The notes: generated by a model from the letters alone, not told the origin. 64,000 nt of DNA from Sphingomonas panacisoli (GCF_007859635.1 NZ_CP042306.1:310001-374000), one strand, 5' to 3'. Shown: positions 17,294 through 26,345, counted from the stretch's first letter. Translations and numbers: made by a program.

Positions 17294-19612
17294 ATGCCGA
17301 GTTTCGCCTCCGCGCTCGAAACCACCCTCCACAAGGCGCTCGAAGCCGCATCGTCGCGCCGTCACGAATATGCGACGCTCGAACACCTGCTGCTCGCGCT
17401 GATCGACGACGAGCATGCGTCGAAGGTCATGTCGGCGTGCGGCGTCGAGCTCGACGATCTGCGCACCACCGTCGCGCACTATCTCGACACCGAGCTCGAT
17501 GCGCTCAAGGTCGACAAGGCGACCGATCCGTCGCCGACCAGCGGCTTCCAGCGCGTCGTTCAGCGCGCGATCCTCCACGTGCAGAGCTCGGGCCGCGACG
17601 AAGTGACCGGCGCCAACGTGCTGGTCGCCTTGTTCAGCGAGCGCGAGAGCTATGCGGTCTATTTCCTGCAGCAGCAGGACATGAGCCGTCTCGATGCGGT
17701 CAGCTACATCTCGCACGGCGTCGGCAAGGGCGGCTCGCCGACCGAAAGCTCGACCCCCAAGGGCGCGAGCGACGATGAGAAGCCGAGCAAGTCCGAAAAG
17801 GGCAAGTCGGAGTCCGCGCTGAAGCAATTCACCGTCGACCTCAACGAAAAGGCCAAGAACGGCAAGGTCGATCCGCTGATCGGCCGCATGCCGGAGGTCG
17901 ACCGCACGATCCAGATCCTGTGCCGCCGCTCGAAGAACAACCCGCTCTATGTCGGCGATCCCGGCGTCGGGAAGACCGCGATCGCCGAAGGCCTCGCGCG
18001 CAAGATCGTCGAGGGCGACGTGCCCGACGTGCTCAAGCCCGCGATCATCTATTCGCTCGACATGGGCGCCTTGCTCGCCGGCACGCGCTATCGCGGCGAT
18101 TTCGAGGAAAGGCTGAAAGCGGTCGTCAACGAGCTCGAAAAGCTGCCCGACGCGATCCTGTTCATCGACGAGATCCACACCGTGATCGGCGCGGGCGCGA
18201 CGAGCGGCGGGGCGATGGATGCGTCGAACCTGCTCAAGCCTGCGCTGTCTGGCGGCACCATCCGTTGCATCGGCTCGACCACCTACAAGGAATTCCGCAA
18301 CCACTTCGAAAAGGACCGCGCATTGCTCCGCCGGTTCCAGAAGATCGACGTCAACGAACCGACGATCGAGGATACGATCAAGATCCTCGCCGGGCTGCGC
18401 ACGGCGTTCGAAGACCATCACAAGGTCAAGTACACGCCCGACGCCATCAAGGCCGCGGTGGAGCTGTCGTCGCGCTACATCAACGACCGGAAATTGCCCG
18501 ACAAGGCGATCGACGTGATCGACGAAGTCGGCGCGATGCAGATGCTGGTGGCGCCGTCGAAGCGCAAGAAGACGATCACCACCAAGGAGATCGAGGCGGT
18601 GATCGCGACGATGGCGCGCATCCCCCCGAAATCGGTGTCGAAGGACGACACGCTCGCGCTGTCGACGCTCGACACCGACCTGAAGCGCGTGGTGTTCGGC
18701 CAGAACGACGCGATCGAGAAGCTCAGCTCGGCGATCAAGCTGAGCCGTGCCGGTCTGCGCGATCCGGACAAGCCGATCGGCAACTATCTGTTCACCGGCC
18801 CGACCGGCGTCGGCAAGACCGAGGTCGCGCGTCAGCTGGCGTCGATCATGGGCATCCCGCTGCAACGCTTCGACATGTCCGAATATATGGAGCGCCATTC
18901 GGTCAGCCGGCTGATCGGTGCGCCCCCGGGCTATGTCGGGTTCGACCAGGGCGGGCTCCTGACCGACGCCGTGGACCAGCAGCCGCATTGCGTCCTGCTG
19001 CTCGACGAGATCGAGAAGGCGCATCCCGACCTGTTCAACATCCTGCTTCAGGTGATGGATAATGGCCGTCTGACCGACCAGCACGGCAAGTCGGTCGATT
19101 TCCGCAACGTCATCCTGATCATGACGACCAATGCCGGCGCGTCCGACATGGCGCGGGAAACGCTCGGCTTCGGCAATCTGTCGCGCGAGGGCGAGGACGA
19201 GCAGGCGGTGCAGAAGATGTTCACGCCGGAATTCCGCAATCGGCTCGATGCGATCGTGCCGTTCGGCTACCTGCCGCCGGAAGTCGTCGCGCGGGTGGTG
19301 GACAAGTTCATCCTCCAGCTCGAACTTCAGCTGGCGGACCGCAATGTCCATATCCAACTCGACGACGAATCGAAGGCGTGGCTGACGTCGAAGGGCTATG
19401 ACAAGCTCTACGGCGCCCGCCCGATGGGCCGCCTGATCCAGGAGAAGATCAAGCAGCCGCTCGCCGAAGAATTGCTGTTCGGCAAGCTGGTCCATGGCGG
19501 CGAGGTGACGGTAAAGATGAAGGACGGCGCGCTGACCTTCGCGATCGAACCCGCCGCGCCCAAGAAGCCGGGCAAGAAGGGCGGCAAGACGGTCAAGGCC
19601 GAAGCGAAGTAA
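17294..19612 (+). CDS. clpA: ATP-dependent Clp protease ATP-binding subunit ClpA
   Basis: 772 residues from ATG 17294 (AGGAGTAA upstream). ClpA is the Hsp100 unfoldase that feeds substrates to ClpP. The Clp N domain opens with ALETTLHKALEAA and YATLEHLLLALIDDE; the first AAA+ module has Walker A GDPGVGKTA (about residue 220) and ILFIDEIHTVIGAGA; the second has GPTGVGKTE (about residue 501) and LLLDEIEKAHPD. No long middle coiled coil is present, which separates it from ClpB. ClpS, often next to clpA, is not here. The upstream frame starting at 17183 is rejected for lack of conserved sequence. Confidence 0.97.
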   Translation: MPSFASALETTLHKALEAASSRRHEYATLEHLLLALIDDEHASKVMSACGVELDDLRTTVAHYLDTELDALKVDKATDPSPTSGFQRVVQRAILHVQSSGRDEVTGANVLVALFSERESYAVYFLQQQDMSRLDAVSYISHGVGKGGSPTESSTPKGASDDEKPSKSEKGKSESALKQFTVDLNEKAKNGKVDPLIGRMPEVDRTIQILCRRSKNNPLYVGDPGVGKTAIAEGLARKIVEGDVPDVLKPAIIYSLDMGALLAGTRYRGDFEERLKAVVNELEKLPDAILFIDEIHTVIGAGATSGGAMDASNLLKPALSGGTIRCIGSTTYKEFRNHFEKDRALLRRFQKIDVNEPTIEDTIKILAGLRTAFEDHHKVKYTPDAIKAAVELSSRYINDRKLPDKAIDVIDEVGAMQMLVAPSKRKKTITTKEIEAVIATMARIPPKSVSKDDTLALSTLDTDLKRVVFGQNDAIEKLSSAIKLSRAGLRDPDKPIGNYLFTGPTGVGKTEVARQLASIMGIPLQRFDMSEYMERHSVSRLIGAPPGYVGFDQGGLLTDAVDQQPHCVLLLDEIEKAHPDLFNILLQVMDNGRLTDQHGKSVDFRNVILIMTTNAGASDMARETLGFGNLSREGEDEQAVQKMFTPEFRNRLDAIVPFGYLPPEVVARVVDKFILQLELQLADRNVHIQLDDESKAWLTSKGYDKLYGARPMGRLIQEKIKQPLAEELLFGKLVHGGEVTVKMKDGALTFAIEPAAPKKPGKKGGKTVKAEAK

Positions 19613-19635
19613 CGTCGGCGCCAGTGTCTAACGAT

Positions 19636-19667
19636 ACGGGCCGGGGAGCGATTTCCGGCCCGTTTTC
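19636..19667 (+). terminator. Intrinsic terminator of clpA
   Basis: ACGGGCCGG (19636-19644) and CCGGCCCGT (19655-19663) form a perfect nine-base stem followed by TTTCGTTTT. It begins 24 bases after the clpA stop. Confidence 0.85.
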
Positions 19668-19689
19668 GTTTTAGCGCCGGATTTTCACC

Positions 19690-19762
19690 GTGCTCCGGCG
19701 AAGGCCGGAGCGTTGGCAGTTCTGGTCTTCGATCTCCATCGCTCCGGCCTTCGCCGGAGCAC
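19690..19762. repeat. REPIN-like palindromic repeat, type 1 copy 1
   Basis: Two 23-base arms (19690-19712 and 19740-19762) are perfect inverted copies; each arm is itself nearly palindromic (CTCCGGCGAAGGCCGGAG). The 27-base spacer is not conserved apart from GTTGGCAG after the left arm. Related copies are at 48377-48448 and 50612-50684. Doublets like this fit REPINs, which are spread by REP-associated transposases; none is encoded in the window. Confidence 0.85.
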
Positions 19763-19819
19763 GATAGCGCTTTAGCTGGACGAGCCTATTATCGGGCCAA
19801 ACCACGACTCGGGAGAGAC

Positions 19820-20695
19820 ATGATGTGCGACGAGCATACCGCGGCCGATAACGATCGCTTCCTGTCCAGCGTCCATCCCTCTCGCCGGCAATTCGGGACG
19901 TTGGCCGGCGTCGCCGGGCTGATGGCGATCCTCCCGACCCCCGCCAACGCCGCGACGATCAAGGGCCGCGACGTGTCGATCAAGACGCCCGACGGCAATT
20001 GCGACGCCTATTTCGTCGCGCCCGCGAGCGGCAAGGCGCCGGGCGTGCTGGTGTGGCCGGACATCATGGGGCTGCGCCCCGCCTTCCGCCAGATGGCCGA
20101 CCGGCTCGCGCAGTCGGGCTATGCCGTGCTGGTCGTAAACCAGTTTTATCGCTCGACCGCGACGCCGTTCATCAAGCCCGGCGAGTCATTCGATCAGCCC
20201 GAGGTCCGCGCCCGGATCATGCCCTATACGCAAGCGCTCAGCCCCGACGGCACGGTGCGCGACGCGACAGCGTTCACCGCGTGGCTGGATGCACAGAAGG
20301 AGGTCGACACCAAGCGCGGCCTCGCAACCACCGGCTATTGCATGGGCGGTCCGATGGTGTTCCGCACCGCCGCCTCGAACCCGATCCGGGTCAAGGCCGG
20401 TGCGACCTTCCACGGTGGCGGCCTGGTCGGCGACAAGCCCGACAGTCCCAACAATTTGATTCCGCAAATGAAGGCGAGCTACCTGATCGCGATTGCCGCC
20501 AATGACGACGCGAAGGCGCCGGGCGACAAGGACGTGCTGAAGGCCGATTTCGCTGCCGCCAAACTCCCCGCCGAGATCGAGGTCTACGAGGGCACGATGC
20601 ACGGTTGGTGCCCGCCCGACAGCCGCGTCTACAATGCAGCGATGGCGGAAAAGGCGTGGGCGCGGATGTTGGCGCTGTTCCAGAAGGCGCTGTAG
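19820..20695 (+). CDS. Exported dienelactone hydrolase family protein
   Basis: 291 residues. The N-terminus has a twin-arginine-like stretch (SRRQFGTLAGVAGLMAILP, Ala-rich cleavage site near NAATI), so Tat export of a folded enzyme is likely. The alpha/beta-hydrolase domain has the dienelactone hydrolase nucleophile motif GYCMGG (Cys) and the catalytic His in TMHGWCPPDS; the Asp is in the ANDDAKAPGD region. These enzymes open lactone rings or hydrolyse small esters. Two adjacent ATGs follow GGGAGAG, and the first is used. Flanked on both sides by palindromic repeats. Confidence 0.88.
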   Translation: MMCDEHTAADNDRFLSSVHPSRRQFGTLAGVAGLMAILPTPANAATIKGRDVSIKTPDGNCDAYFVAPASGKAPGVLVWPDIMGLRPAFRQMADRLAQSGYAVLVVNQFYRSTATPFIKPGESFDQPEVRARIMPYTQALSPDGTVRDATAFTAWLDAQKEVDTKRGLATTGYCMGGPMVFRTAASNPIRVKAGATFHGGGLVGDKPDSPNNLIPQMKASYLIAIAANDDAKAPGDKDVLKADFAAAKLPAEIEVYEGTMHGWCPPDSRVYNAAMAEKAWARMLALFQKAL

Positions 20696-20700
20696 ATTTG

Positions 20701-20777
20701 CCGTCGCCCCGGCGGAGGCCGGGGCCGCTGTCTTGTTGCGCCCTCGCTAGCGGCCCCGGCCTCCGCCGGGGCGACGG
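20701..20777. repeat. Palindromic repeat, type 2
   Basis: A perfect 29-base inverted repeat (20701-20729 and 20749-20777) with a 19-base spacer; arms begin CCGTCGCCCCGGCGGAGG. It follows the dienelactone hydrolase stop after five bases and could also end its transcript. The core GGCGGAGGCC resembles but is not the same as the type 1 core. Confidence 0.8.
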
Positions 20778-20839
20778 ATTGACGCCGCTTGCATTGTTGG
20801 ATTAAATCTGTTCCCTATTTGTTCTGACGGAGAAGAAAG

Positions 20840-21463
20840 ATGAGCGACCTGATTCTCTACACCAATCCGATGTCGCGCGGGCGGATCGCGCGCTGGGCGC
20901 TGGAGGAAGTCGGCGCGCGCTACGAAGTGCGCGTGATGAACTATGCCGATTCGATGAAGGGCGACGACTATCTAAGTATCAACCCGATGGGGAAGGTGCC
21001 GGCGCTGCAGCACAACGGCAGCGTCATCACCGAATGCGCGGCGATCTGCGCCTATCTGGGCGATGCGTTTCCCGATGCGGGCTTGGCGCCCGCGGCCGCC
21101 GATCGCGCCGATTATTATCGTTGGCTGTTCTTCGCCGCGGGGCCGGTCGAGGCGGCGGTGACCAACAAGAATGCCGGGTTCATCCCCTCGGACGAACAGG
21201 GTCGGATGTTCGGATACGGCAGCTACGATCAGGCGATCGACGTGCTTGAAGCGGCGGTCGCCAAGCACGATTACATCGCGGGCGACGCCTTCACGATGGC
21301 CGACGTCTATGTCGGCAGCCAGGTTATCTGGGGAACGCAGTTCGGGACGATCCCGCAGCGCGATGCCTTCAAGGCGTATGCCGACCGGCTGACGTCGCGC
21401 GATGCGTATAAGCGCGCCGGCGAACTCGACGATGCGCTGATGGAGACGAACCAGCTGGCGTGA
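20840..21463 (+). CDS. Glutathione S-transferase family protein
   Basis: 207 residues. The thioredoxin-like N-terminus has YTNPMSRGRIARWALEEVG and the cis-Pro region NPMGKVPALQ, then TECAAICAYL for glutathione gamma-glutamyl contact. The C-terminal helices carry AGDAFTMADVYVG. Active-site Ser in PMSRG fits the bacterial Ser/beta-like classes. Its role is probably detoxification in the cytoplasm. AGAAGAAAG precedes the start. It differs clearly from the GST at 14199-14816 and is not a recent duplicate. Confidence 0.9.
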   Translation: MSDLILYTNPMSRGRIARWALEEVGARYEVRVMNYADSMKGDDYLSINPMGKVPALQHNGSVITECAAICAYLGDAFPDAGLAPAAADRADYYRWLFFAAGPVEAAVTNKNAGFIPSDEQGRMFGYGSYDQAIDVLEAAVAKHDYIAGDAFTMADVYVGSQVIWGTQFGTIPQRDAFKAYADRLTSRDAYKRAGELDDALMETNQLA

Positions 21464-21470
21464 TCGTCCC

Positions 21471-21554
21471 GTCATCGTGCTCCTGCGTAAGCAGGAGCCT
21501 AGAGCCACGAGCGATGACGCCTGCAACCCTGGGCTCCTGCTTTCGCAGGAGCCC
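21471..21554. repeat. Double-hairpin repeat, type 3
   Basis: Two related small hairpins occur here: GCTCCTGC-GTAA-GCAGGAGC (about 21479-21498) and GGGCTCCTGC-TTTC-GCAGGAGCCC (21531-21554). Outer GTCATCG and CGATGAC enclose the first. This doublet plan is REPIN-like with a different core from types 1 and 2. Confidence 0.7.
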
Positions 21555-21581
21555 GGGATATAGTTTGAGGGGGGATTCTCG

Positions 21582-22328
21582 ATGGCATTCTACAAGGACG
21601 ATGCAACGCTGAAGGCCGCGGCCCTGGCGCCGAAGAAACCGATCAAGGCCCTGCCTCCTTCGGGCTCCACGCTGGGCAATGTGGCGCGCACGTACAACGC
21701 GATCGGCGGGCTGGTCGATCGGCTAAGCGCGGTGACCGGGATCGAGACGCTGGCGGCGCTGGCGGTATGGATGGTGGAAAGCGGCGGGCGGCCCTTTACG
21801 CAGGGCAAGCCGGTGATGCGGTTCGAGAACCATGTGTTCTGGGATCGCTGGGGCGTCGAAGACCCCAAGGCGTTCGACGCGCATTTCGTGTTCGGCGGGC
21901 ATGGCGCGGAGGGCAAGCGCTGGGAAGGGCACAAGTGGCGCGAGAAGGCGGGCGGCGCGTGGGCCGGTTTCCACGGCGACCAGACGAAGGAATATGACGC
22001 CTATCATTTCGCGCGTACGTTGTCGGGCGTCGAGCTAGCGGCGCAAAGCGCGAGCTGGGGCGGGACGCAGGTGATGGGGTTCAACTGCGGCCTGATTGGC
22101 TACGCCTCGGCGTTCGACATGGTCAACGCCTTCGCCCGCGATTTGCGCTGGCAAGTGCTGGGGTTCTTCGACTTCTGCCGCTCGGCCGGGCTGGTCGACG
22201 AGATCAAGGCGCACGATTGGGTGAAGTTCGGCGACGGCTATAACGGCGCGGGCGGCGGCGCGGTGTATGGCCCGAAGCTCAAGGCGATCTACGACCTGAA
22301 AAAGCAGTTCGATGCCCTGCCGCGCTAG
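21582..22328 (+). CDS. N-acetylmuramidase-domain protein, phage-lysin-like
   Basis: 248 residues. Most of it matches the N-acetylmuramidase family (PF11860, earlier DUF3380): ALAVWMVESGGRPF with the likely catalytic Glu near residue 62, RFENHVFWDRWG, SWGGTQVMGFN and FGDGYNGAGG. The fold cleaves peptidoglycan glycan strands. There is no obvious signal peptide, as in phage endolysins that need a holin, and no phage genes lie nearby. It may be a domesticated lysin or act after release. Confidence 0.8.
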   Translation: MAFYKDDATLKAAALAPKKPIKALPPSGSTLGNVARTYNAIGGLVDRLSAVTGIETLAALAVWMVESGGRPFTQGKPVMRFENHVFWDRWGVEDPKAFDAHFVFGGHGAEGKRWEGHKWREKAGGAWAGFHGDQTKEYDAYHFARTLSGVELAAQSASWGGTQVMGFNCGLIGYASAFDMVNAFARDLRWQVLGFFDFCRSAGLVDEIKAHDWVKFGDGYNGAGGGAVYGPKLKAIYDLKKQFDALPR

Positions 22329-22408
22329 TGTCACCCTGGTGTCAACTTGGGCCGCCTTCAGCCGCTATTCAGCCGGGCAGGTATTGGTGGCGCGCAAGGA
22401 GAATTGCG

Positions 22409-22660
22409 ATGAAATCAGCCGTGATCTGCACCATTGCCGCGCTGCTGCTGCCCGGCGCGGGCTCTGCGCAACTTCGCCGTCAGCCTTCACCGCTGCCGCC
22501 GCCAGTCGCTCCGCCTACGACCGCGTATGGGCGCGGCGGCGGGGATATGCGGGCGCAAGACGAATGGGACCGCGCGCTGCGTCACTGCCTCAACGATCGC
22601 CGCCAGAACAAGCGCGAACGCCGCGCGTGCGCCGACCGCGGCATGCCGACCCGCCGCTAA
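22409..22660 (+). CDS. Small secreted basic protein of unknown function
   Basis: 83 residues from ATG 22409 (AAGGAGAA upstream). A signal peptide (MKSAVICTIAALLLPGAGSA) is followed by a Pro-rich linker (PSPLPPPVAPPTTAYG) and a short charged end with two Cys (RHCLNDRRQNKRERRACADRG), which could form one disulfide. I do not recognise a family. Its stop overlaps the stop of the convergent DUF1289 gene. Confidence 0.65.
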   Translation: MKSAVICTIAALLLPGAGSAQLRRQPSPLPPPVAPPTTAYGRGGGDMRAQDEWDRALRHCLNDRRQNKRERRACADRGMPTRR

Positions 22661-22845
22661 CGCGTCGGCAGTTCGGCCATCACCGCGCGGCGTTCCGCCG
22701 GCGTCATCCGCGACCATTGCGCGATCTCGTTGATCGAGCGGCGGCACCCTTCGCACAGCCGATCCTCGCCGATCGTGCAGATATTGACGCACGGGCTCTC
22801 GATTGTCTGCACCGGCACGATGCTGATGAAATCGGGCAGCGACAT
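22657..22845 (-). CDS. DUF1289 family protein
   Basis: 62 residues with the family signature: SPCVNICTIGEDRLCEGCRR, four Cys that look like a small metal site, followed by SINEIAQWSRMTPAERRAVM. DUF1289 proteins are widespread in Proteobacteria with no settled role. The gene lies ten bases downstream of rhlE on the same strand... in gene order rhlE is transcribed first from 24243, so the two may share a transcript. Its stop overlaps that of the convergent secreted-protein gene. Confidence 0.9.
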   Translation of the reverse strand: MSLPDFISIVPVQTIESPCVNICTIGEDRLCEGCRRSINEIAQWSRMTPAERRAVMAELPTR

Positions 22846-22854
22846 GCCAGCAGT

Positions 22855-24243
22855 TCAGTCGGTGGTGAGCTTCGCGCTGAGGAAGTCGGGCATTGGGCCG
22901 TTCCAGCCCTCATCGGGGCCGTCATCGGCTTCCTCGCGCCGGGCAGGTTCGCGGCGCGGGGGGCGGGCATCGCGGGCGGGGCGCTCGGCGCGCGGCGCGT
23001 CGTTGCGCGGGCGAGCAGGCTGCTCACGCGGCGCTTCATCGCGCTTGGCGGCGCGACGCGGTTCGGGCTTGGTCTCGCGGGTGCGGCGGCCGCGAGGAGC
23101 GGCATCCTCTTCCTCGACGGCCGGCACGCTCTCCAGCCGCGGGATCTTCTGTCCCGTCAACTTCTCGATATTGTCGATATTCTCGGCGTCTTCCTTGGCG
23201 ACCAAAGTATAGGCCGTCCCCGTCGCACCCGCGCGGCCGGTGCGGCCGATGCGGTGGACGTAATCGTCCGGGTGCCACGGCGCATCGAAGTTGAAGACCG
23301 TCGAGACGCCCTTGATGTCCAGCCCGCGCGCCGCGACGTCGGACGCCACCAGGATGTTGATGTCGCCCGACTTGAAGCGGTCGAGCTCGGCGATACGCGC
23401 CGACTGATCCATGTCGCCATGGATTTCGCCCGATCGGAAGCCGTGGCTCTTCAGACTCTTGTTGAGTTCGCGCACCGCGGTCTTGCGGTTGCAGAAGATG
23501 ATCGCGGTCGTGACGTCGTCCTGCTTCAACAGGCCGCGTAGCACCTTGCGCTTCTCGAACGCCTGGCCCTTCACCGGCACCAGCCATTGCGTGATGTTGA
23601 TATTGGTGCTGGCCGGTCGCGCGACTTCGATCGTCTTCGGGTTCGACAGGAATTTGTCGGCCAGCTTCTTGATCGGCGGCGGCATGGTGGCCGAGAACAG
23701 CAAGGTCTGGCGATTGGTCGGCAGCTTGGTGCAGATCGTCTCGATATCGGGGATGAACCCCATGTCGAGCATGCGATCGGCTTCGTCGATCACGAGCAGG
23801 TTGCATTGTGTCAGCAGGATCTTGCCGCGTTCGAACAGGTCCATCAGCCGGCCCGGCGTCGCGATCAGAACGTCGACGCCCTTTTCCAGCGCCTTGACCT
23901 GGTCGCCCATCTGCACGCCGCCGATCAGCAGCGCCATCGATAGCTTGTGATACTTGCCGTATTTCTCGAAATTCTCCGCGACCTGCGCCGCGAGTTCGCG
24001 GGTCGGCTCGAGGATGAGCGAGCGCGGCATGCGGGCGCGGCTGCGGCCGTGGCCGAGAATGTCGATCATCGGCAGCACGAACGCGGCGGTCTTGCCGGTG
24101 CCGGTCTGCGCGATGCCGATGATGTCGCGCATCATCAGCACGCTGGGCACGGTCGCCGCCTGGATCGGGGTCGGTTCGGTGTAGCCCGATTCGCCGACGG
24201 CGCGGAGCAATTCATCCGATAGGCCGAGGTCGGCAAAGGGCAT
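22855..24243 (-). CDS. rhlE: DEAD-box ATP-dependent RNA helicase, RhlE-like
   Basis: 462 residues. Helicase motifs are in order: Q-motif (FADLGLSDELLRAVGESGY), Walker A AQTGTGKT, PTRELAAQ, TPGRLMD, VIDEADRMLDMGF (DEAD), SAT, ARGLDI and HRIGRTGRAG. The C-terminal 100 residues are Arg/Glu/Pro-rich and low in complexity, as in RhlE proteins that bind structured RNA. Probably acts in ribosome assembly and RNA decay, for example at low temperature. The DUF1289 gene follows closely and may be co-transcribed. Confidence 0.95.
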   Translation of the reverse strand: MPFADLGLSDELLRAVGESGYTEPTPIQAATVPSVLMMRDIIGIAQTGTGKTAAFVLPMIDILGHGRSRARMPRSLILEPTRELAAQVAENFEKYGKYHKLSMALLIGGVQMGDQVKALEKGVDVLIATPGRLMDLFERGKILLTQCNLLVIDEADRMLDMGFIPDIETICTKLPTNRQTLLFSATMPPPIKKLADKFLSNPKTIEVARPASTNINITQWLVPVKGQAFEKRKVLRGLLKQDDVTTAIIFCNRKTAVRELNKSLKSHGFRSGEIHGDMDQSARIAELDRFKSGDINILVASDVAARGLDIKGVSTVFNFDAPWHPDDYVHRIGRTGRAGATGTAYTLVAKEDAENIDNIEKLTGQKIPRLESVPAVEEEDAAPRGRRTRETKPEPRRAAKRDEAPREQPARPRNDAPRAERPARDARPPRREPARREEADDGPDEGWNGPMPDFLSAKLTTD

Positions 24244-24320
24244 TCAGGAGTTTCCGGAAAGTAAAGCGCGACGAAGCACCGCGCAGGCACTTGGCGCGCT
24301 TGCCGATCAGCCCGGAAAAG

Positions 24321-24764
24321 TCAAGGTTTGCGAGGCTTTTCGACCTTGGGGATCAGCCGCTTAAACTTGCCGATCGAACACGAATCGCCCGAACGGGTGC
24401 GGATCGTGTCGCGGCCGGCACAGACTTGGCCGTCGGACGCGCTCTTCAGATAGAAGCCGCCATAATAGCCCAGGGCCGCGCAATCGTCGTCGAACTGGGC
24501 CCTGAACCGCGCTCCGCCCTTCAGCACCAGATCGACGCTGTCGGTGCCGTTGACGATCGCCCCGGCCAGCTGGCCGATGGGTACGCATTTGGGGCCGCTC
24601 TTTTCGACCCAACGCACCGCGACCGGAACGGCGCGCATCGTCGTTTCGACCCGTACGACGATTCGTCCCGTCAGCGACGTCTGCCCAGGCTCGCCGAACG
24701 CCGGGGCTAGGGGCGCGCTGGCCGCGGTCGCGAGCAACATCAGAAGGGGAGCGGACGGGTGCAT
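24321..24764 (-). CDS. Secreted protein of unknown function
   Basis: 147 residues from ATG 24764, chosen because it begins a signal peptide (MHPSAPLLMLLATAASAPLA). The mature part has four Cys, placed as two likely disulfide pairs (KCVPIG, DDCAALGYYGGFYLK, QVCAGRD, DSCSIG), and a conserved-looking GYYGGFYL and Arg-rich strand pattern. I do not recognise a family name. It is divergent from the FAD oxidase gene, with 77 bases between starts. Confidence 0.72.
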   Translation of the reverse strand: MHPSAPLLMLLATAASAPLAPAFGEPGQTSLTGRIVVRVETTMRAVPVAVRWVEKSGPKCVPIGQLAGAIVNGTDSVDLVLKGGARFRAQFDDDCAALGYYGGFYLKSASDGQVCAGRDTIRTRSGDSCSIGKFKRLIPKVEKPRKP

Positions 24765-24841
24765 GAACGGCGCCTTGGTAAGCCCAAAGGTTGAACGGTC
24801 AATGAATTGGCCGGGCAACGCGACCGTGCTAGCGGCGCGGC

Positions 24842-26287
24842 ATGACGCCTGCTCAATCCGCGTTGATCGATGCCGTCCGCGCGCACAGTGGCGACAAGGC
24901 GGTCGTCACCGACCCCGACGACATCGCGCCCTGGCTGACCGATTGGCGCGGGCGGTTTCATGGTGCCGCGCCGGCGATCCTGGCACCTGCTAACGTCGAG
25001 GACATGCAGTTCGCCGTGGCGCGTGCGCATGAACTCGGCGTGGCGCTGGTGCCGCAGGGTGGCAATACGTCGATGGTCGGCGGCGCGACCCCTCCCGCGG
25101 ACGGATCGGCGTTGATCCTGTCGCTGCGGCGGATGAACCGGATTCGTTCGATCGACCCCGCCGCGGGACTGGCGGTGGTCGAGGCCGGCGTGATCCTGGC
25201 GAACCTGCACGAAGCGGCAGAAGCGCAGGGTATGCGCTTCCCGCTGACGCTCGGCGCCCGAGGCAGCGCGACGATCGGCGGGCTGGTCTCGACCAATGCG
25301 GGCGGCACGCAAGTGCTGCGGTTCGGGACGATGCGGTCGCTGGTTGCGGGGGTCGAGGCGGTCCTGCCCGACGGGTCGCGCCATGACGGACTGGCGGCGC
25401 TCAAGAAGGACAATCGCGGCTACGATTTGGATCATCTGCTGGTCGGGGCTGAGGGGACGCTGGGCATCGTCACCGCGGCGACGCTGCGGCTCGTTCCAGC
25501 GGTGGTCGACCGTGCGACGGGATGGCTCGGCGTCGAGTCGCCGGCCGTGGCGCTGACGCTGCTCCGCGCGATGGAACGCGGATCGGGCACCGCGATCGAG
25601 AGCTTCGAACTCGTCCCCAAGCTCGCGCTCGATCTTGTGCTCAAGCACATCCCCGGGACGCGCCCGCCGCTCGATAGCTCACACCCATGGCTGGTGTTGG
25701 TCGATTACGTCGCGGCCTCGCCCGATACTGCCAAGCCCGCGCTCGAAGCACTAATGCAGGACGCGCTCGCCGCCGGCCTCGCCCAGGATGCTGTCGTCGC
25801 GGCGAACGAGGCGCAAGCCGGGGCATTCTGGCGTCTGCGGGACTCGATCTCCGAGGCCGAACGCGCCGAGGGACCAACGATGGCGCACGACATATCGGTG
25901 CCGGTCGATGCGATGCCCGATTTCATGGAAAGCGCGTCCGCCCGCGTCGAAGCCGCCTTTCCCGGCGTCCATTGCAGCGCGTTCGGACACCTCGGCGACG
26001 GCAACGTCCATTTCCACGTCAACGCGCCCGCCGGAGCCGACGGCGATCGCTGGCGCGCCGGGGTCGGCGAGGCGGCGAGCCACATGGTCTACGATCTCGT
26101 CGTCGCGGCGGGCGGGTCGATTTCCGCGGAGCACGGCATCGGCCAGATGAAGCTGGCCGAGCTCGAACGCCTGTCGCCGCCCGCCCGCATGGCGGCGCTC
26201 CGCGCGATCAAGCGTGCGTTCGATCCGCACGAGCTGATGAACCCCGGCAAGCTCGTCACACTTGCGCCGTCGCCTCCCACACCATAA
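24842..26287 (+). CDS. FAD-binding oxidase/dehydrogenase, D-2-hydroxyglutarate dehydrogenase-like
   Basis: 481 residues. The PCMH-type FAD domain has VPQGGNTSMVGGATP, then GARGSATIGGLVSTNAGG; the C-terminal FAD-oxidase domain carries AFGHLGDGNVHFH and AEHGIGQMK, metal and substrate motifs of the GlcD/D2HGDH/D-lactate dehydrogenase group. It oxidises a D-2-hydroxy acid and passes electrons to a quinone or ETF; D-2-hydroxyglutarate from serine synthesis is the likeliest substrate. It is a single gene with its own promoter. Confidence 0.9.
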   Translation: MTPAQSALIDAVRAHSGDKAVVTDPDDIAPWLTDWRGRFHGAAPAILAPANVEDMQFAVARAHELGVALVPQGGNTSMVGGATPPADGSALILSLRRMNRIRSIDPAAGLAVVEAGVILANLHEAAEAQGMRFPLTLGARGSATIGGLVSTNAGGTQVLRFGTMRSLVAGVEAVLPDGSRHDGLAALKKDNRGYDLDHLLVGAEGTLGIVTAATLRLVPAVVDRATGWLGVESPAVALTLLRAMERGSGTAIESFELVPKLALDLVLKHIPGTRPPLDSSHPWLVLVDYVAASPDTAKPALEALMQDALAAGLAQDAVVAANEAQAGAFWRLRDSISEAERAEGPTMAHDISVPVDAMPDFMESASARVEAAFPGVHCSAFGHLGDGNVHFHVNAPAGADGDRWRAGVGEAASHMVYDLVVAAGGSISAEHGIGQMKLAELERLSPPARMAALRAIKRAFDPHELMNPGKLVTLAPSPPTP

Positions 26288-26345
26288 GGCGCTCCCCGAT
26301 TAGCGGCGTCCCGCCGCGCTCATGATCTTCGATGGAGTCAAGGTA

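Noticed and set aside
17291..19495. Minus-strand open frame of 734 codons opposite clpA
   Set aside because: Its composition (Asp, Arg, His-rich) is that of a shadow frame, and clpA is certain.
19690..19762. CRISPR-like repeat-spacer array
   Set aside because: The units are inverted, not direct, copies, occur singly, and no cas genes are present.
21582..22328. Prophage based on the muramidase gene
   Set aside because: No other phage genes, integrase or att site lie around it.
22312..23541. Plus-strand open frame across the rhlE C-terminus
   Set aside because: It overlaps rhlE and the DUF1289 gene and has only low-complexity Arg/Gly/Ala sequence.
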